Source: Rohdeia sp041398665
GTDB taxonomy: Bacteria > Planctomycetota > UBA1135 > GCA-002686595
Assembly: GCA_041398665.1 (NCBI GenBank)
Contig: JAWKUH010000008.1
Location: 1 to 64,000, forward strand
Direction of reading: 5' to 3'
Length of the DNA: 64,000 nucleotides
Position numbers and translations under genes: made by a program. This document shows positions 1 to 9,000 of this stretch, one piece after another. Positions within the stretch are counted from its first letter, which is position 1; each line of letters starts with the position of its first letter. Under the pieces are notes generated by a model, which did no database searches, had not been told where the DNA came from, and saw nothing but the letters and a program-made list of their open reading frames with translations.

Positions 1-3000
1 GCCCTCGAAGAGGCTGCGGAGGTGCTGCGCGCGAGCGACGACGCGGAAGTGCGGCGCGCGCGGTTCGAGCTCGTCGTGGAGTGTGCACACCAGATCGTCG
101 CGCTCGGCGTCGACGACGTGGAGCGCGACGCGCTCGTGGCACAGGTCGCCCGACTGGCCGACGAGGTGGGGGAGGCGCCCGCGCCCGAGGTCGATCCCGA
201 CGCGCACCTCGACCCGCGCGTCGCGATCGAGGTCGGCGCGCTCGCGCGCGTCCAACCCGCGCTCGTCGACTCGGGGTTCGCGGTCGTGCACTCCCTGCGA
301 CTCGAGCTCGCGGACGGCGGCGCGCCGGACGCTCCCACCGGCTACACCGACCTCACGATCGCGTTCACGACCGAGCCGGCCTTCGCGAAGCCGCTCTCCG
401 TCGCCGTCGCCGAGCTCGGCGCGGGTCGCGTCGTTCGACTCGAGACCAAGGACCTCCCGCTGCGCCTCGACCGCGCGTTCTTCGCGGCGCTCAGCGAGCG
501 CACCAGGGCCGCCCTGCGCGTGGAGGTGCAGGACGGCGGACGCGCGATCGCGCGGACCGAGGTGGAGCTCGAACTGTGCCCGCCCGGCGAGTGGCCGGGC
601 ATCTCCGTACACCCCGAACACCTCGCGACGTTCTGCCTGCCGAACGAGCCCGCGGTGCAGGAGCTCCTCCAGGGCGCGGCGCGCTTCCTCGCGGACTGGA
701 CGGGCAGTCCCGCGCTCGACGGCTACCAGAGCAAGGACCCCGCGCGCGTCCTCTCGATCGCCGCCGCGGTGTACGCCGCGATGCAGTCGCGCGAGCTCAC
801 GTATGCGAACCCTCCGGCGAGCTTCGTCGAGACCGGCCAGCGCGTGCGGCTGCCCGCCGACGTGCTCGCGTCGCGCATGGGGACGTGCATCGACCTCGCG
901 CTGCTGCACGCCGCGGGCCTCGAACAGGCGGGACTGCACCCCCTGCTCGTCGTGATCGAGGGCCACGCGTTCGCCGGCGTCTGGCTCGTCGACGAGACGT
1001 TCACCGAAGCCGTCGTCGTCGACCCGCTCCAGCTCGCGAAGCGCGTCGAGCTCGGCGAGATCGCGCTGTTCGACTCCACCTGCGCTTCCACGCGTCCCTC
1101 CGTCGACTTCGACGGAGCGCGCGCCGCGGCGCGCGAGCACGTGGTGCGCGGCAAGCCGTTCCAGTGCGCGATCGACGTCGCCCGCGCGCGACGCGCGGGC
1201 GTGCGGCCGCTCGCGACGGTCGGCGGCGAGGTCGCGACGGAGCGCGAGCCCGGCGTCGCGAACTCCCCGACGAATGCGCCCGACGCGGAACACCTCGCGG
1301 CGCTCGAGCGGCTGCACCGCTCGGCGCGCGAGCTCGCCGACGGCGCGGAGCGCGGCGGCGACCGCCTCGACCGCTGGCGGCGCAAGTTGCTCGACCTCAC
1401 CATGCGCAACCGCCTGCTCGCGCACCGCGAGGGCAAGCGGACGGTGCCGCTCTACGTCGTCGACCCGAGCGCGCTCGAGGACGCGCTCTCCTCCGGCGCG
1501 ACGTTCCGCATCGACGCGCGACCGAACGAGGCGGACGACGTCCGCGCGCGGCGCCCCGAGTCGACGAGGGCCGACGTCACGGAGGAGCTCGAGACGCTGC
1601 TGCGCGGCGAGTTCGCGCGCCGCCGTCTCGCGGCCGACCTCGACGAGGCGCAGCTCGACGCGCGGCTCACGACGCTGTTCCGCGAGGCCCGGACCGCCGC
1701 CGAAGAAGGTGGTTCGAGCACGCTCTTCCTCGCCGTCGGCTTCCTGCACTTCCGCGAGACGCGCTCGAGCACGACCTGGCGCCGCGCGCCGATCCTGCTC
1801 GTCCCGGTCGAGCTCGAGCGGCACTCCGTGCGCAAGGGCTTCACGCTCTCCGTCGGCGGCGACGACCCGCGCATCAACGTCACGTTGCTCGAGTACCTCG
1901 CGCGCGACCACGGCATCGAGATCGCCGGGCTCGACCCGCTGCCCGAGGACGAGAGCGGCGTCGACGTGCGCCTCGTCATGCACGTCGTCCGCGAGGCCGT
2001 CGCCGAACGCGACCAGTTCGCGGTGAGCACCGAGGTCGCGCTCGACCTGTTCTCGTTCGCGAAGATCGTGCTCCACAAGGACCTCGCCGACCGTCGGCAG
2101 GACCTGCTCGCGAGTCCGGTCGTCCGTCACCTCGTCGAGACCTTCGACGAGCCCTGGGCCGACGACACGCCGTTCCCCGACCCCGCGCGCCTCGACCGCG
2201 AGCACCCCGCGACCGAGGTGTTCCTGCCGCTCTCGGCGGACTCGTCGCAGCTCGCGGCCGTCCTCGCCGCGGCGGACGGGAAGAGCTTCGTGCTCCACGG
2301 TCCCCCGGGCACGGGCAAGTCGCAGACGATCACGAACCTCGTCGCGCACCTCGTGGCGGTCGGCAAGCGCGTGCTGTTCGTCTCCGAGAAGATGGCGGCG
2401 CTCGAGGTCGTGCGCGCGCGACTCGAACAGGTCGGGCTCGGCGAGGCGTGCCTCGAGCTCCACTCGAACAAGGCGAAGAAGCGCGACGTGCTCGAGCAGT
2501 TGCGCGTCGCGCTCGAGGCCGTCGGCGAGGCCGACGACGGACGCTTCCGGAGCACGGCGGAGGAGATCGACCGCGTCCGGTCGGAGCTGAACGCGCTCGT
2601 CGCCGCGCTCCACACGCCGCGCGCGTCGGGCGAGTCGGTGCACGAGGTGCTCTCGCGCCTCGTGGCGCTCGAGGACCGCTCCGCCGTCACGCTGTCCTGG
2701 CCCGACGTCGCGCGCACCGACGCCGCGACGCTCGCACGAGCGCGCGAGGCCGTGCGCCGCGTGGTCGAGACGGCGGACCGCGTCGGTCCCGACCACCCGC
2801 TCCTCGCCGTGGGTCGCGAGCAGTACTCGCTCGCGTGGGAGCGCGACGCGCGCACCGCCGTGGCGACGTTCGAGGAGCGTGTCGACACCGCCGCCGCGGC
2901 CGGATCGCGCGCGCGCGAGCGTATGGGGCTGCCCGGCGGCGCCCTCCCGCGCGAGGCCTGGCGCGCATTCGCGCGACTCGTGGAGCAGCTCGCCGCGGCG

Positions 3001-6000
3001 CCGACCGGCGTTCCGCGCCACCTCGGCGTGTCGGCCGAGCTCGACGGCGCCGGCGCGCTCGCGCGCGAGGTCGCGCTGCGCGGGCGCGCGCTCGTCGCCG
3101 CGCGCGAGGCGCTCCATCGGCTCTGCACCGAACATCCCCGCGCACTCGGCCTCGACGCGATGGACGAGCTCGTGCGCAGGGCGCGGACCGCGTGGTTCCT
3201 GCCCGCGTTCCTCGCGAAGCGTCGCGTCGCGAAGGCGTTCCGCTCGATCGCGCGCGATCCCGGCTCCATGGACTTCGAGCGCGCCGTCCAGGCACTCGCG
3301 GCGGCGCGCGAGTTCGACGCGCGGGAGGCGTCGTTCGCGGCGCTCGACGCCGATGCGAGGTCGCGCTTCGACGCGGCGTTCCTCGGCGACGGAACGGACT
3401 TCGACGCGCTCGAGAGCATCGGCGCCTTCGCCGACGCGTTCCGCGACGGTGCGCGCGCCTTCGCGACGGAGAGCGCGATCGCGGAGGAGGACGTGCGCGG
3501 AGCGGCCTGGCGTGCGATCGAGTCGGGCTCGCTCGACGCGACCGTCGCGGACTTCCTGCCGGCCTTCGCCGCGTACGAGGCGGCGCGCGGCGACGTCGCG
3601 CGCACGCTCGAGCTGGAACCGCGCGGTTGGGACGTGCCCGAGGGCGACGACGCCTTCTCGGCGGACCGCCGACGCGCCGCGCGTTGGTCGGGAGCGTGGC
3701 GCGACCTGCCGGAGTGGTGCGTCTGGCGCCGCGCGCGCAGCGAGGCGGTCGCCGCCGGACTCGAGCCGCTCGTCGCCGCCGTCGAGGACGGCACCGTCGC
3801 GCCGGGCGAGACGGGCGACGCCTTCGAACGCGCGTACGCCGACGCCTGGTTCTACGCCGTGGCGTCGGAGGATCCGGTGGTCGCGGGCTTCGTCGGCAAG
3901 CAGCAGGACCTGCTCGTCGAACGGTTCCGCGCGCTCGACGAGCAGGTCCTCGGGCTCGTCCGCCGCGCCCTGCGAGCGCGCGTGCTCGGCGCACTCGGCG
4001 GCGGTCTCGCGCAACAGGAACGGTCGGGGCGCGCGGCGCCGAAGAGCTCCGAGCTCGGCGTCCTCCAACGCGAGCTGACGAAGAAGTCGCGCCACATGGC
4101 GCTGCGGCGGCTGTTCCGCGAGATACCGGGCGTGCTCGCGAAGCTCAAGCCGTGCATGCTCATGAGCCCGCTCTCGGTCGCGCAGTACCTCGAGCCGGAC
4201 GGCGAGCCCTTCGACGCCGTCGTGTTCGACGAAGCGTCGCAGATCCCCGTGCAGGACGCGATCGGAGCCATCGCGCGCGGTCGCCAGGTCGTCGTCGTCG
4301 GCGACCCGAAGCAGCTCCCGCCGACGACGTTCTTCGAGCGCGGCGACAGCGAGGACGAACTCGGCGCCGTCGACGAACTGCTCGCGCTCGACCAGGAGAG
4401 CATCCTCGACGAGTGTCTCGCGTCGAGACTGCCGAGCCTGTACCTCGGCTGGCACTACCGCAGTCGGCACGAGAGCCTGATCGCGTTCAGCAACCGGCGC
4501 TACTACGACGACCGGCTCGTCACGTTCCCCGCGCGCGTCGACGAGGGACTGGGAGTCTCGCTCCGGTTCGTCGAGGGCGCGGTCTACGACCACGGCGGCT
4601 CGCGCACGAACCGAGCCGAGGCCGAAGCCGTCGTCGCCGAGGTCGAGCGGAGACTCTCCGATCCCGAGCTCGCGAAGCGCTCCATCGGCGTCGTCACGTT
4701 CAACCAGCCGCAGCAGATCCTGATCGAGGACCTGCTCGACGCCATGCGTCGCCGCCGGCCAGAGCTGGACGTGGCGTTCGGCGACACGGTGCTCGAGCCG
4801 GTGTTCGTCAAGAACCTCGAGAACGTCCAGGGCGACGAACGCGACGCGATCCTGTTCTCGATCGGCTACGGACCGGACGCGAAGGGGCGCGTGAACCTGA
4901 ACTTCGGGCCGCTCAACCGCAGCGGCGGCGAGCGCCGCCTCAACGTCGCCATCACGCGCGCGCGACGCGAAGCGCTCGTGTTCACCTGCCTGCGGCCGGA
5001 GCACGTCGACCCCGGGCGCACGAAGGCCGAGGGCGCGCGCGACCTCAGGCTCTTCCTCGAGTACGCGGAGCGCGGCGCCAAGGCGTTCACCAGCGAGCAC
5101 CCCCGCGAGTCCGGCCGCGCGCACAGCGCTCTGCTCGAGGGCGACGTCGCCGCGGCGCTCACCGCGCGGGGACACCGCGTCGAGCGCGACGTCGGCTGCT
5201 CGACCTACCGACTCGACGTCGCCGTGCTGCACCCCGACCGCCCCGGCGAGTACCTGCTCGGCGTGGAGTGCGACGGTGCGATGTACGCGAGCGCGAACAC
5301 CGCGCGGGATCGCGACCGACTCCGCGCGTCCGTGCTCGAGGGACTCGGGTGGCGCGTGCACCGCGTGTGGGGGATCGAGTGGTGGCGCGACCGTGAACGC
5401 GAACTCGCGCGCCTCGAGGCGGCGATCGACGCAGCGCTGCGAGGTGACGAACCCGCGGCGCCGGCGAGCGCTGCGACGGCCGCCGAGTCCTCCGAGCCGA
5501 GCGGACCGGCCGACGGCTCGCTGCGTTCGGCGGCGAGCGCGCCCGCGGCGACCGGGCCGCTCGGCGGTGTCCGCTACACCCGCGCGAAGCTGCGCCGCGT
5601 CCGCCGCGCGCGCGAGGCGTTCTTCGAGGACCGTTCGCTGGAACTCGTCGTCGAGGCACTGCGCGAGGTGCTCGACGCCGAGGCGCCGGTCGCCTTCGAC
5701 GTCGCCGCCCGCCGCATCGCCGACTCGTGGGGCATCGACCGGATCGCCGCGCGCGTGCGCGACGTCGTGCAGACCGCGGTGCGGCGCTCGGGCGCCGTCG
5801 TCGAGGACGACCACGGCGTCACCGTGCTGTGGCCGGCGGGCGCGTCGCCCTACGCCTTCGACGGCTTCCGTCCGCCGGTCGCGGAAGCGGACGTTCGCGA
5901 GATCGACGAACTGTCGACACGCGAACTCGCGAACGCGGCGCGCGCGCTGCTCGTCGCCTTCGGCGCGATGGAGCGCGCGGATCTCGTGCGCGAGGTCGCG

Positions 6001-6117
6001 CGCCTGTTCGGCTTCGCGCGGACGTCGGCCAGGATCGAGGAGCGCGTCGGGCTGGCCGTGGATCGGCTCGTGTCGGGCGGTGGCGCGACGCTCGACGGGA
6101 CGATGGTGCGGCCGTGA
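1..6117 (+). CDS. DUF4011-helicase-Vsr-like protein with DUF3320 tail (Hhe-type antiphage candidate), 5' partial
   Basis: A giant multidomain protein of more than 2030 residues. Numbered from a GTG at base 22, it has a transglutaminase-like segment with C292 (GTCIDLALLHA), H315 (EGHAFAGVWL) and D334. A DUF4011-like region starts near 448 (WRRKLLDLTMRNRLL). An SF1 helicase core follows: Walker A HGPPGTGKSQT near 760, Walker B VVFDEASQIP near 1401, HYRSRHESL near 1478, QGDERDAI near 1600 and NVAITRARR near 1641. A Vsr/MTES_1575-like nuclease segment (YRLDVAVL, GVECDGAMY) lies at 1725-1790 and a DUF3320-like C-terminus at 1946-2031. The frame is open back to base 1 and the GTG at 22 has no properly spaced ribosome site, so the true start is probably upstream. 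The DUF4011-helicase-Vsr order has, from memory, been reported as the single-gene antiphage system Hhe. No other defence gene is visible beside it, so the role is inferred from architecture. Confidence 0.85.
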   Translation, partial: ALEEAAEVLRASDDAEVRRARFELVVECAHQIVALGVDDVERDALVAQVARLADEVGEAPAPEVDPDAHLDPRVAIEVGALARVQPALVDSGFAVVHSLRLELADGGAPDAPTGYTDLTIAFTTEPAFAKPLSVAVAELGAGRVVRLETKDLPLRLDRAFFAALSERTRAALRVEVQDGGRAIARTEVELELCPPGEWPGISVHPEHLATFCLPNEPAVQELLQGAARFLADWTGSPALDGYQSKDPARVLSIAAAVYAAMQSRELTYANPPASFVETGQRVRLPADVLASRMGTCIDLALLHAAGLEQAGLHPLLVVIEGHAFAGVWLVDETFTEAVVVDPLQLAKRVELGEIALFDSTCASTRPSVDFDGARAAAREHVVRGKPFQCAIDVARARRAGVRPLATVGGEVATEREPGVANSPTNAPDAEHLAALERLHRSARELADGAERGGDRLDRWRRKLLDLTMRNRLLAHREGKRTVPLYVVDPSALEDALSSGATFRIDARPNEADDVRARRPESTRADVTEELETLLRGEFARRRLAADLDEAQLDARLTTLFREARTAAEEGGSSTLFLAVGFLHFRETRSSTTWRRAPILLVPVELERHSVRKGFTLSVGGDDPRINVTLLEYLARDHGIEIAGLDPLPEDESGVDVRLVMHVVREAVAERDQFAVSTEVALDLFSFAKIVLHKDLADRRQDLLASPVVRHLVETFDEPWADDTPFPDPARLDREHPATEVFLPLSADSSQLAAVLAAADGKSFVLHGPPGTGKSQTITNLVAHLVAVGKRVLFVSEKMAALEVVRARLEQVGLGEACLELHSNKAKKRDVLEQLRVALEAVGEADDGRFRSTAEEIDRVRSELNALVAALHTPRASGESVHEVLSRLVALEDRSAVTLSWPDVARTDAATLARAREAVRRVVETADRVGPDHPLLAVGREQYSLAWERDARTAVATFEERVDTAAAAGSRARERMGLPGGALPREAWRAFARLVEQLAAAPTGVPRHLGVSAELDGAGALAREVALRGRALVAAREALHRLCTEHPRALGLDAMDELVRRARTAWFLPAFLAKRRVAKAFRSIARDPGSMDFERAVQALAAAREFDAREASFAALDADARSRFDAAFLGDGTDFDALESIGAFADAFRDGARAFATESAIAEEDVRGAAWRAIESGSLDATVADFLPAFAAYEAARGDVARTLELEPRGWDVPEGDDAFSADRRRAARWSGAWRDLPEWCVWRRARSEAVAAGLEPLVAAVEDGTVAPGETGDAFERAYADAWFYAVASEDPVVAGFVGKQQDLLVERFRALDEQVLGLVRRALRARVLGALGGGLAQQERSGRAAPKSSELGVLQRELTKKSRHMALRRLFREIPGVLAKLKPCMLMSPLSVAQYLEPDGEPFDAVVFDEASQIPVQDAIGAIARGRQVVVVGDPKQLPPTTFFERGDSEDELGAVDELLALDQESILDECLASRLPSLYLGWHYRSRHESLIAFSNRRYYDDRLVTFPARVDEGLGVSLRFVEGAVYDHGGSRTNRAEAEAVVAEVERRLSDPELAKRSIGVVTFNQPQQILIEDLLDAMRRRRPELDVAFGDTVLEPVFVKNLENVQGDERDAILFSIGYGPDAKGRVNLNFGPLNRSGGERRLNVAITRARREALVFTCLRPEHVDPGRTKAEGARDLRLFLEYAERGAKAFTSEHPRESGRAHSALLEGDVAAALTARGHRVERDVGCSTYRLDVAVLHPDRPGEYLLGVECDGAMYASANTARDRDRLRASVLEGLGWRVHRVWGIEWWRDRERELARLEAAIDAALRGDEPAAPASAATAAESSEPSGPADGSLRSAASAPAATGPLGGVRYTRAKLRRVRRAREAFFEDRSLELVVEALREVLDAEAPVAFDVAARRIADSWGIDRIAARVRDVVQTAVRRSGAVVEDDHGVTVLWPAGASPYAFDGFRPPVAEADVREIDELSTRELANAARALLVAFGAMERADLVREVARLFGFARTSARIEERVGLAVDRLVSGGGATLDGTMVRP

Positions 6118-6123
6118 CGCGCG

Positions 6124-6885
6124 TCAGACCGCTTGGACGACGCCGAGCAGTCCGTACAGCTCGCGCTTGATGTCGGCGTACGCGTGGCTCGAGAGGTCGC
6201 GCGGATGTTCGAGCGGCACGTCGACGACACCGGCGACGCGACCGGGACGCGCGCTGAACACGACGATGCGTTCGGCGATCTGGATCGCTTCGTCGACGTC
6301 GTGCGTCACGAACAAGACGGTCGGCTTGCGCGTGTTCCAGATGCGGATGAGCTCGGCGCGCATCGTCAGGCGCGTCAGCGAGTCGAGCGCTCCGAACGGC
6401 TCGTCCATGTAGATGACGTCAGGCGACACGGCGAGGGCGCGCGCTACCTCGACGCGCTGCTTCATTCCTCCGGAAAGTTCCATCGGATAAGCCTTCTCGA
6501 ACCCTGTGAGTCCGACCAGGTCGATCACGCCCTGCGCGATCTCGTGCTGCTCCGCCTTGGGGCGATGGCGCACGCCGAGCACGACGTTGTCCCACACGGA
6601 CGCCCACGGGAAGATGCCGTACTCCTGGAACACGAACACGCGTCGAGCGTTCGGGCCGTCGACGAGCTGACCGTCGATGCGCACCGTGCCCGACGTCGGC
6701 TCCTCGAATCCGCCGGCGATGTTGAGCAAGGTCGACTTCCCGCAGCCGGACGGACCGAGCAGGCAGACGAACTCGCCCTCGGCGACGGAGAGATCGATGT
6801 CCTGCAGCACCTGCAGGACATCCTTCTTCTTGGGGAACGTCTTCGAGACACGCTCGAAGACGACCTTCGGCTCGCGTGCGCTCAT
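6124..6885 (-). CDS. ABC transporter ATP-binding protein, NitT/TauT type
   Basis: A 253-residue ATPase of a nitrate/sulfonate/taurine-type importer. It shows Walker A GPSGCGKST, the Q-loop in FVFQEYGIFPW, signature LSGGMKQR, Walker B VIYMDEPFGALD and switch His in FVTHDVDEA. The ATG at 6885 overlaps the stop of the permease gene by four bases, so the two are translationally coupled. It is the last gene of a three-gene operon (binding protein, permease, ATPase) read leftwards and ends seven bases from the convergent helicase gene. Substrate cannot be told from the ATPase; the family takes up nitrate, cyanate, bicarbonate, sulfonates or thiamine precursors. Confidence 0.93.
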   Translation of the reverse strand: MSAREPKVVFERVSKTFPKKKDVLQVLQDIDLSVAEGEFVCLLGPSGCGKSTLLNIAGGFEEPTSGTVRIDGQLVDGPNARRVFVFQEYGIFPWASVWDNVVLGVRHRPKAEQHEIAQGVIDLVGLTGFEKAYPMELSGGMKQRVEVARALAVSPDVIYMDEPFGALDSLTRLTMRAELIRIWNTRKPTVLFVTHDVDEAIQIAERIVVFSARPGRVAGVVDVPLEHPRDLSSHAYADIKRELYGLLGVVQAV

Positions 6886-7715
6886 CGCTGCACGTACCCC
6901 CAACGCACCTCGTCGAAGCGCTCGAGGCGTCGGATGAGGTAGTCGAGCACGATGCCGATCGCGCCGATCACGATCATCGTCGCGACGACGAGGTCGTAGC
7001 GACTGCCCGCGTTGCGCGCGTCGTTGATGAGGTAGCCGAGTCCGGAGTCCATGCCGACCATCTCCGCGGCGACGATGACGAGCCACGCGACGCCCAGGGC
7101 GATGCGCAGACTCGTGATGATCTGCGGGAGCGCGGCGGGCAGGACGACGCGGCGGAAGAGCTCCAGTCCCTGCACGCCGAAGTTGAGCGCCGAGCGCCGG
7201 TGCACCAGCGAGATGTTGCGGACCGCCGCCGTCGTGCCGACCGTCACGGGGAAGAACGTCGAGAGGAAGATCAGGAAGACACCGGCTCCGTCGCCGATGC
7301 CGAACCACAGGATCGCGATCGGGATCCACGCGATCGGCGAGATCGGTCGCAGCCCCTGGATGATCGGGTTGAGCGCCTCGAAGCTGCGCGTCGACCAGCC
7401 GAGGACGAGGCCGAGCGGGATCCCGATGCCGGCGGCGAGGAGGAAGCCGAAGGTGACGCGGAAGAGGCTGGCGACCACGTCTCCGAGGAGGCGTTGGCTC
7501 TCGAAGAGTTCGCCGAACGCCGCGGCCGTCTGCATCGGTGAGGGGAACACGCGCGTGCCGAGCGCGGCGCACGCCAGGTGCCACGCGAAGAGCGAGGCGA
7601 GGATCACCAGCGTCGGCATCACGAACGTGCGCACTCCGGAGCGGAGCCGCGAGACCAGCGGCAACGCGCCCAGCGAGAGGACGAGCAGGAGCGACGGCAG
7701 GACGAACTCGTTCAC
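6882..7715 (-). CDS. ABC transporter permease, NitT/TauT type
   Basis: A 277-residue inner-membrane permease (BPD_transp_1 type) with about six hydrophobic segments. The EAA-like loop appears in VQGLELFRRVVLPAALPQI, where the ATPase docks. I start it at GTG 7715 because GAGGAG lies six bases upstream and the GTG overlaps the stop of the binding-protein gene (GTGA); the longer open frame reaching 7754 lies inside that upstream gene. The C-terminal stop overlaps the ATPase start. Function follows from family and operon: transport of the ligand delivered by the upstream binding protein. Confidence 0.92.
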   Translation of the reverse strand: MNEFVLPSLLLVLSLGALPLVSRLRSGVRTFVMPTLVILASLFAWHLACAALGTRVFPSPMQTAAAFGELFESQRLLGDVVASLFRVTFGFLLAAGIGIPLGLVLGWSTRSFEALNPIIQGLRPISPIAWIPIAILWFGIGDGAGVFLIFLSTFFPVTVGTTAAVRNISLVHRRSALNFGVQGLELFRRVVLPAALPQIITSLRIALGVAWLVIVAAEMVGMDSGLGYLINDARNAGSRYDLVVATMIVIGAIGIVLDYLIRRLERFDEVRWGYVQR

Positions 7716-8776
7716 GGCGTCTCCTCGGGACGCGGCAGCTGCTGGAGGTCCCACGCCTTCTTCGTCGCGGCGAGCGCGAACGAGTCGTCCGCGTACTCCT
7801 CGAAGGCGACGCGGCGACTCAACACTCCGATCTCGAACGCGAGCTCCATGATCGAGTCGAACTCCTCGCGCAGCGGCGTGAGGTTCGTGTACTTCACGCG
7901 GTCGACGGGCTTGCTCAGCACGTACTTCAGGAGTTCGGGCTTCTGGAAGTAGTAGTTCTTGGCGGCGATCTCCGCCGCGTCCATCCGGTGCTCCTGCGAC
8001 TCGTCGAGCCAGAGGCCCGACTTCGCGATGCCGTCGACGAGCTCCTGCACCAATTCGTGGTGCTCCTCGATCAGGTCGTCGCGCACGACGAGGACGCAGG
8101 AGATGAACTCCGGCCAGATGTCCTTCGTGTGGTAGAGCACGCGCCCGAAGCCGTCGACCTCGGCCTTCGCCGCGAAGGGCTCGCCGACGATGTACGCGTC
8201 GATCGAACCGGACTGCAGCGCCGTCGGGTGCTCCGGCGGCGGGAGTTCACGGATGTCGATGTCGTCCTCGCCGATGTTCCACTGCCGCATCAGGCGGTGG
8301 ATGAGGACGTTCTGGTTCGCGTAGCGACTCGGGATCGCGATGGTCTTGCCGCGCAACCCGCCGAAGTCGGTGATGCCCGAGTCCTTGCCGACCACGATCG
8401 CCGTGCCGTCGCGGTGCCCGAGGTAGACCACCTTGATCGGGACGCCGTCGGCCACGAGCTGCATGGCCATCGGCGCGAGGATGAACACGCCGCCGACCTC
8501 CTTCGAGATCAGCGCCTCCTTGACCGTGGGCCAGTCCGTGAACTTGCGCGAACGGAAGAGGGTGCCCTGCTCGGAGTGTTCGGTCACCCAACTGGTGACC
8601 GGGCAGGTGAGGTGTCATGTGACCGGGAGGAAGCCGACGATCAGCTCCTCCCGCTCGCCGCTCACGAGGACCTTCGCCTCGTGGACGAGCCGGCTCCAGC
8701 CGACGTTGAGCTGGACGTGCAGCAGCGTGATGAGCAGCGTCCAGACGATCGTCCCGAACAGGACCTTGCGCTTCAT
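7712..8776 (-). CDS. ABC transporter substrate-binding protein, NitT/TauT type, with in-frame UGA (putative selenoprotein)
   Basis: Read from ATG 8776 through an in-frame TGA at 8617-8615 this gives 354 residues: an N-terminal hydrophobic segment (VLFGTIVWTLLITLLHVQL, about 5-23), then LIVGFLPVT-U54-HLTCPVT and a full NMT1/NrtA-like domain (GVFILAPMAMQL, IKVVYLGHRDGTAIVV, IAIPSRYANQN). U54 sits where I recall Cys in homologues (FLPVTCHLTCPVT), four residues before C58. The frame is the same before and after the TGA, so no indel is needed. A conventional start at GTG 8587 would drop the beginning of the first beta-strand, the membrane segment and the CxxxC-like motif, leaving 291 residues. A perfect 8-bp hairpin follows the TGA at SECIS distance. 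It heads the operon with permease and ATPase; ligand unknown. The alternatives are a nonsense mutation or base-call error. No clear Shine-Dalgarno precedes 8776. Confidence 0.8.
8581..8617 (-). promoter_or_regulatory. SECIS-like hairpin after in-frame UGA in the ABC binding-protein gene
   Basis: On the minus-strand mRNA the UGA is at 8617-8615. Thirteen bases later begins the arm CGGUCACC (8601-8594), loop AGUUG (8593-8589) and perfect complement GGUGACCG (8588-8581). The loop starts 21 nt after UGA and has G at its second position. These values fit the usual description of bacterial SECIS elements (loop roughly 16-37 nt from UGA, G among the first two loop bases). The loop uses the Ser codon AGT, a poor choice in this GC-rich genome. 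The stem is partly explained by two Val-Thr codon pairs, so chance is not excluded. Confidence 0.65.
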
Positions 8777-9000
8777 GGCGATGGCGGGGTCCCTCGCGAT
8801 CGAGGGAGAGCGGGGACCGGGCGACCCCGTGGGCGGGCCGCGCGCCCCGGTCGGTGTCGTGCGACGCCTCCCGAGCGTGACGCGGGAGCGTGCAGGCGGT
8901 CCGCGGGGCGGCCGAGGATTCTATCCGGCGGTGAAGTCGGCCGGGCCCGGGATCGAGCTCGCCACGGAGCGGGCGACCGCTTCCGCGATCGCCGACCGGG

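Noticed and set aside
7712..8587. Substrate-binding protein starting at GTG 8587 (291 residues)
   Set aside because: This start would omit the conserved GFLPVT strand and the membrane segment that lie upstream in the same frame; read-through of the TGA explains all of it.
8921..9000. Extension of the sigma-factor frame past its stop in another frame
   Set aside because: The conserved region 4 ends with IDGEEP and a clean TGA at 9003-9001.
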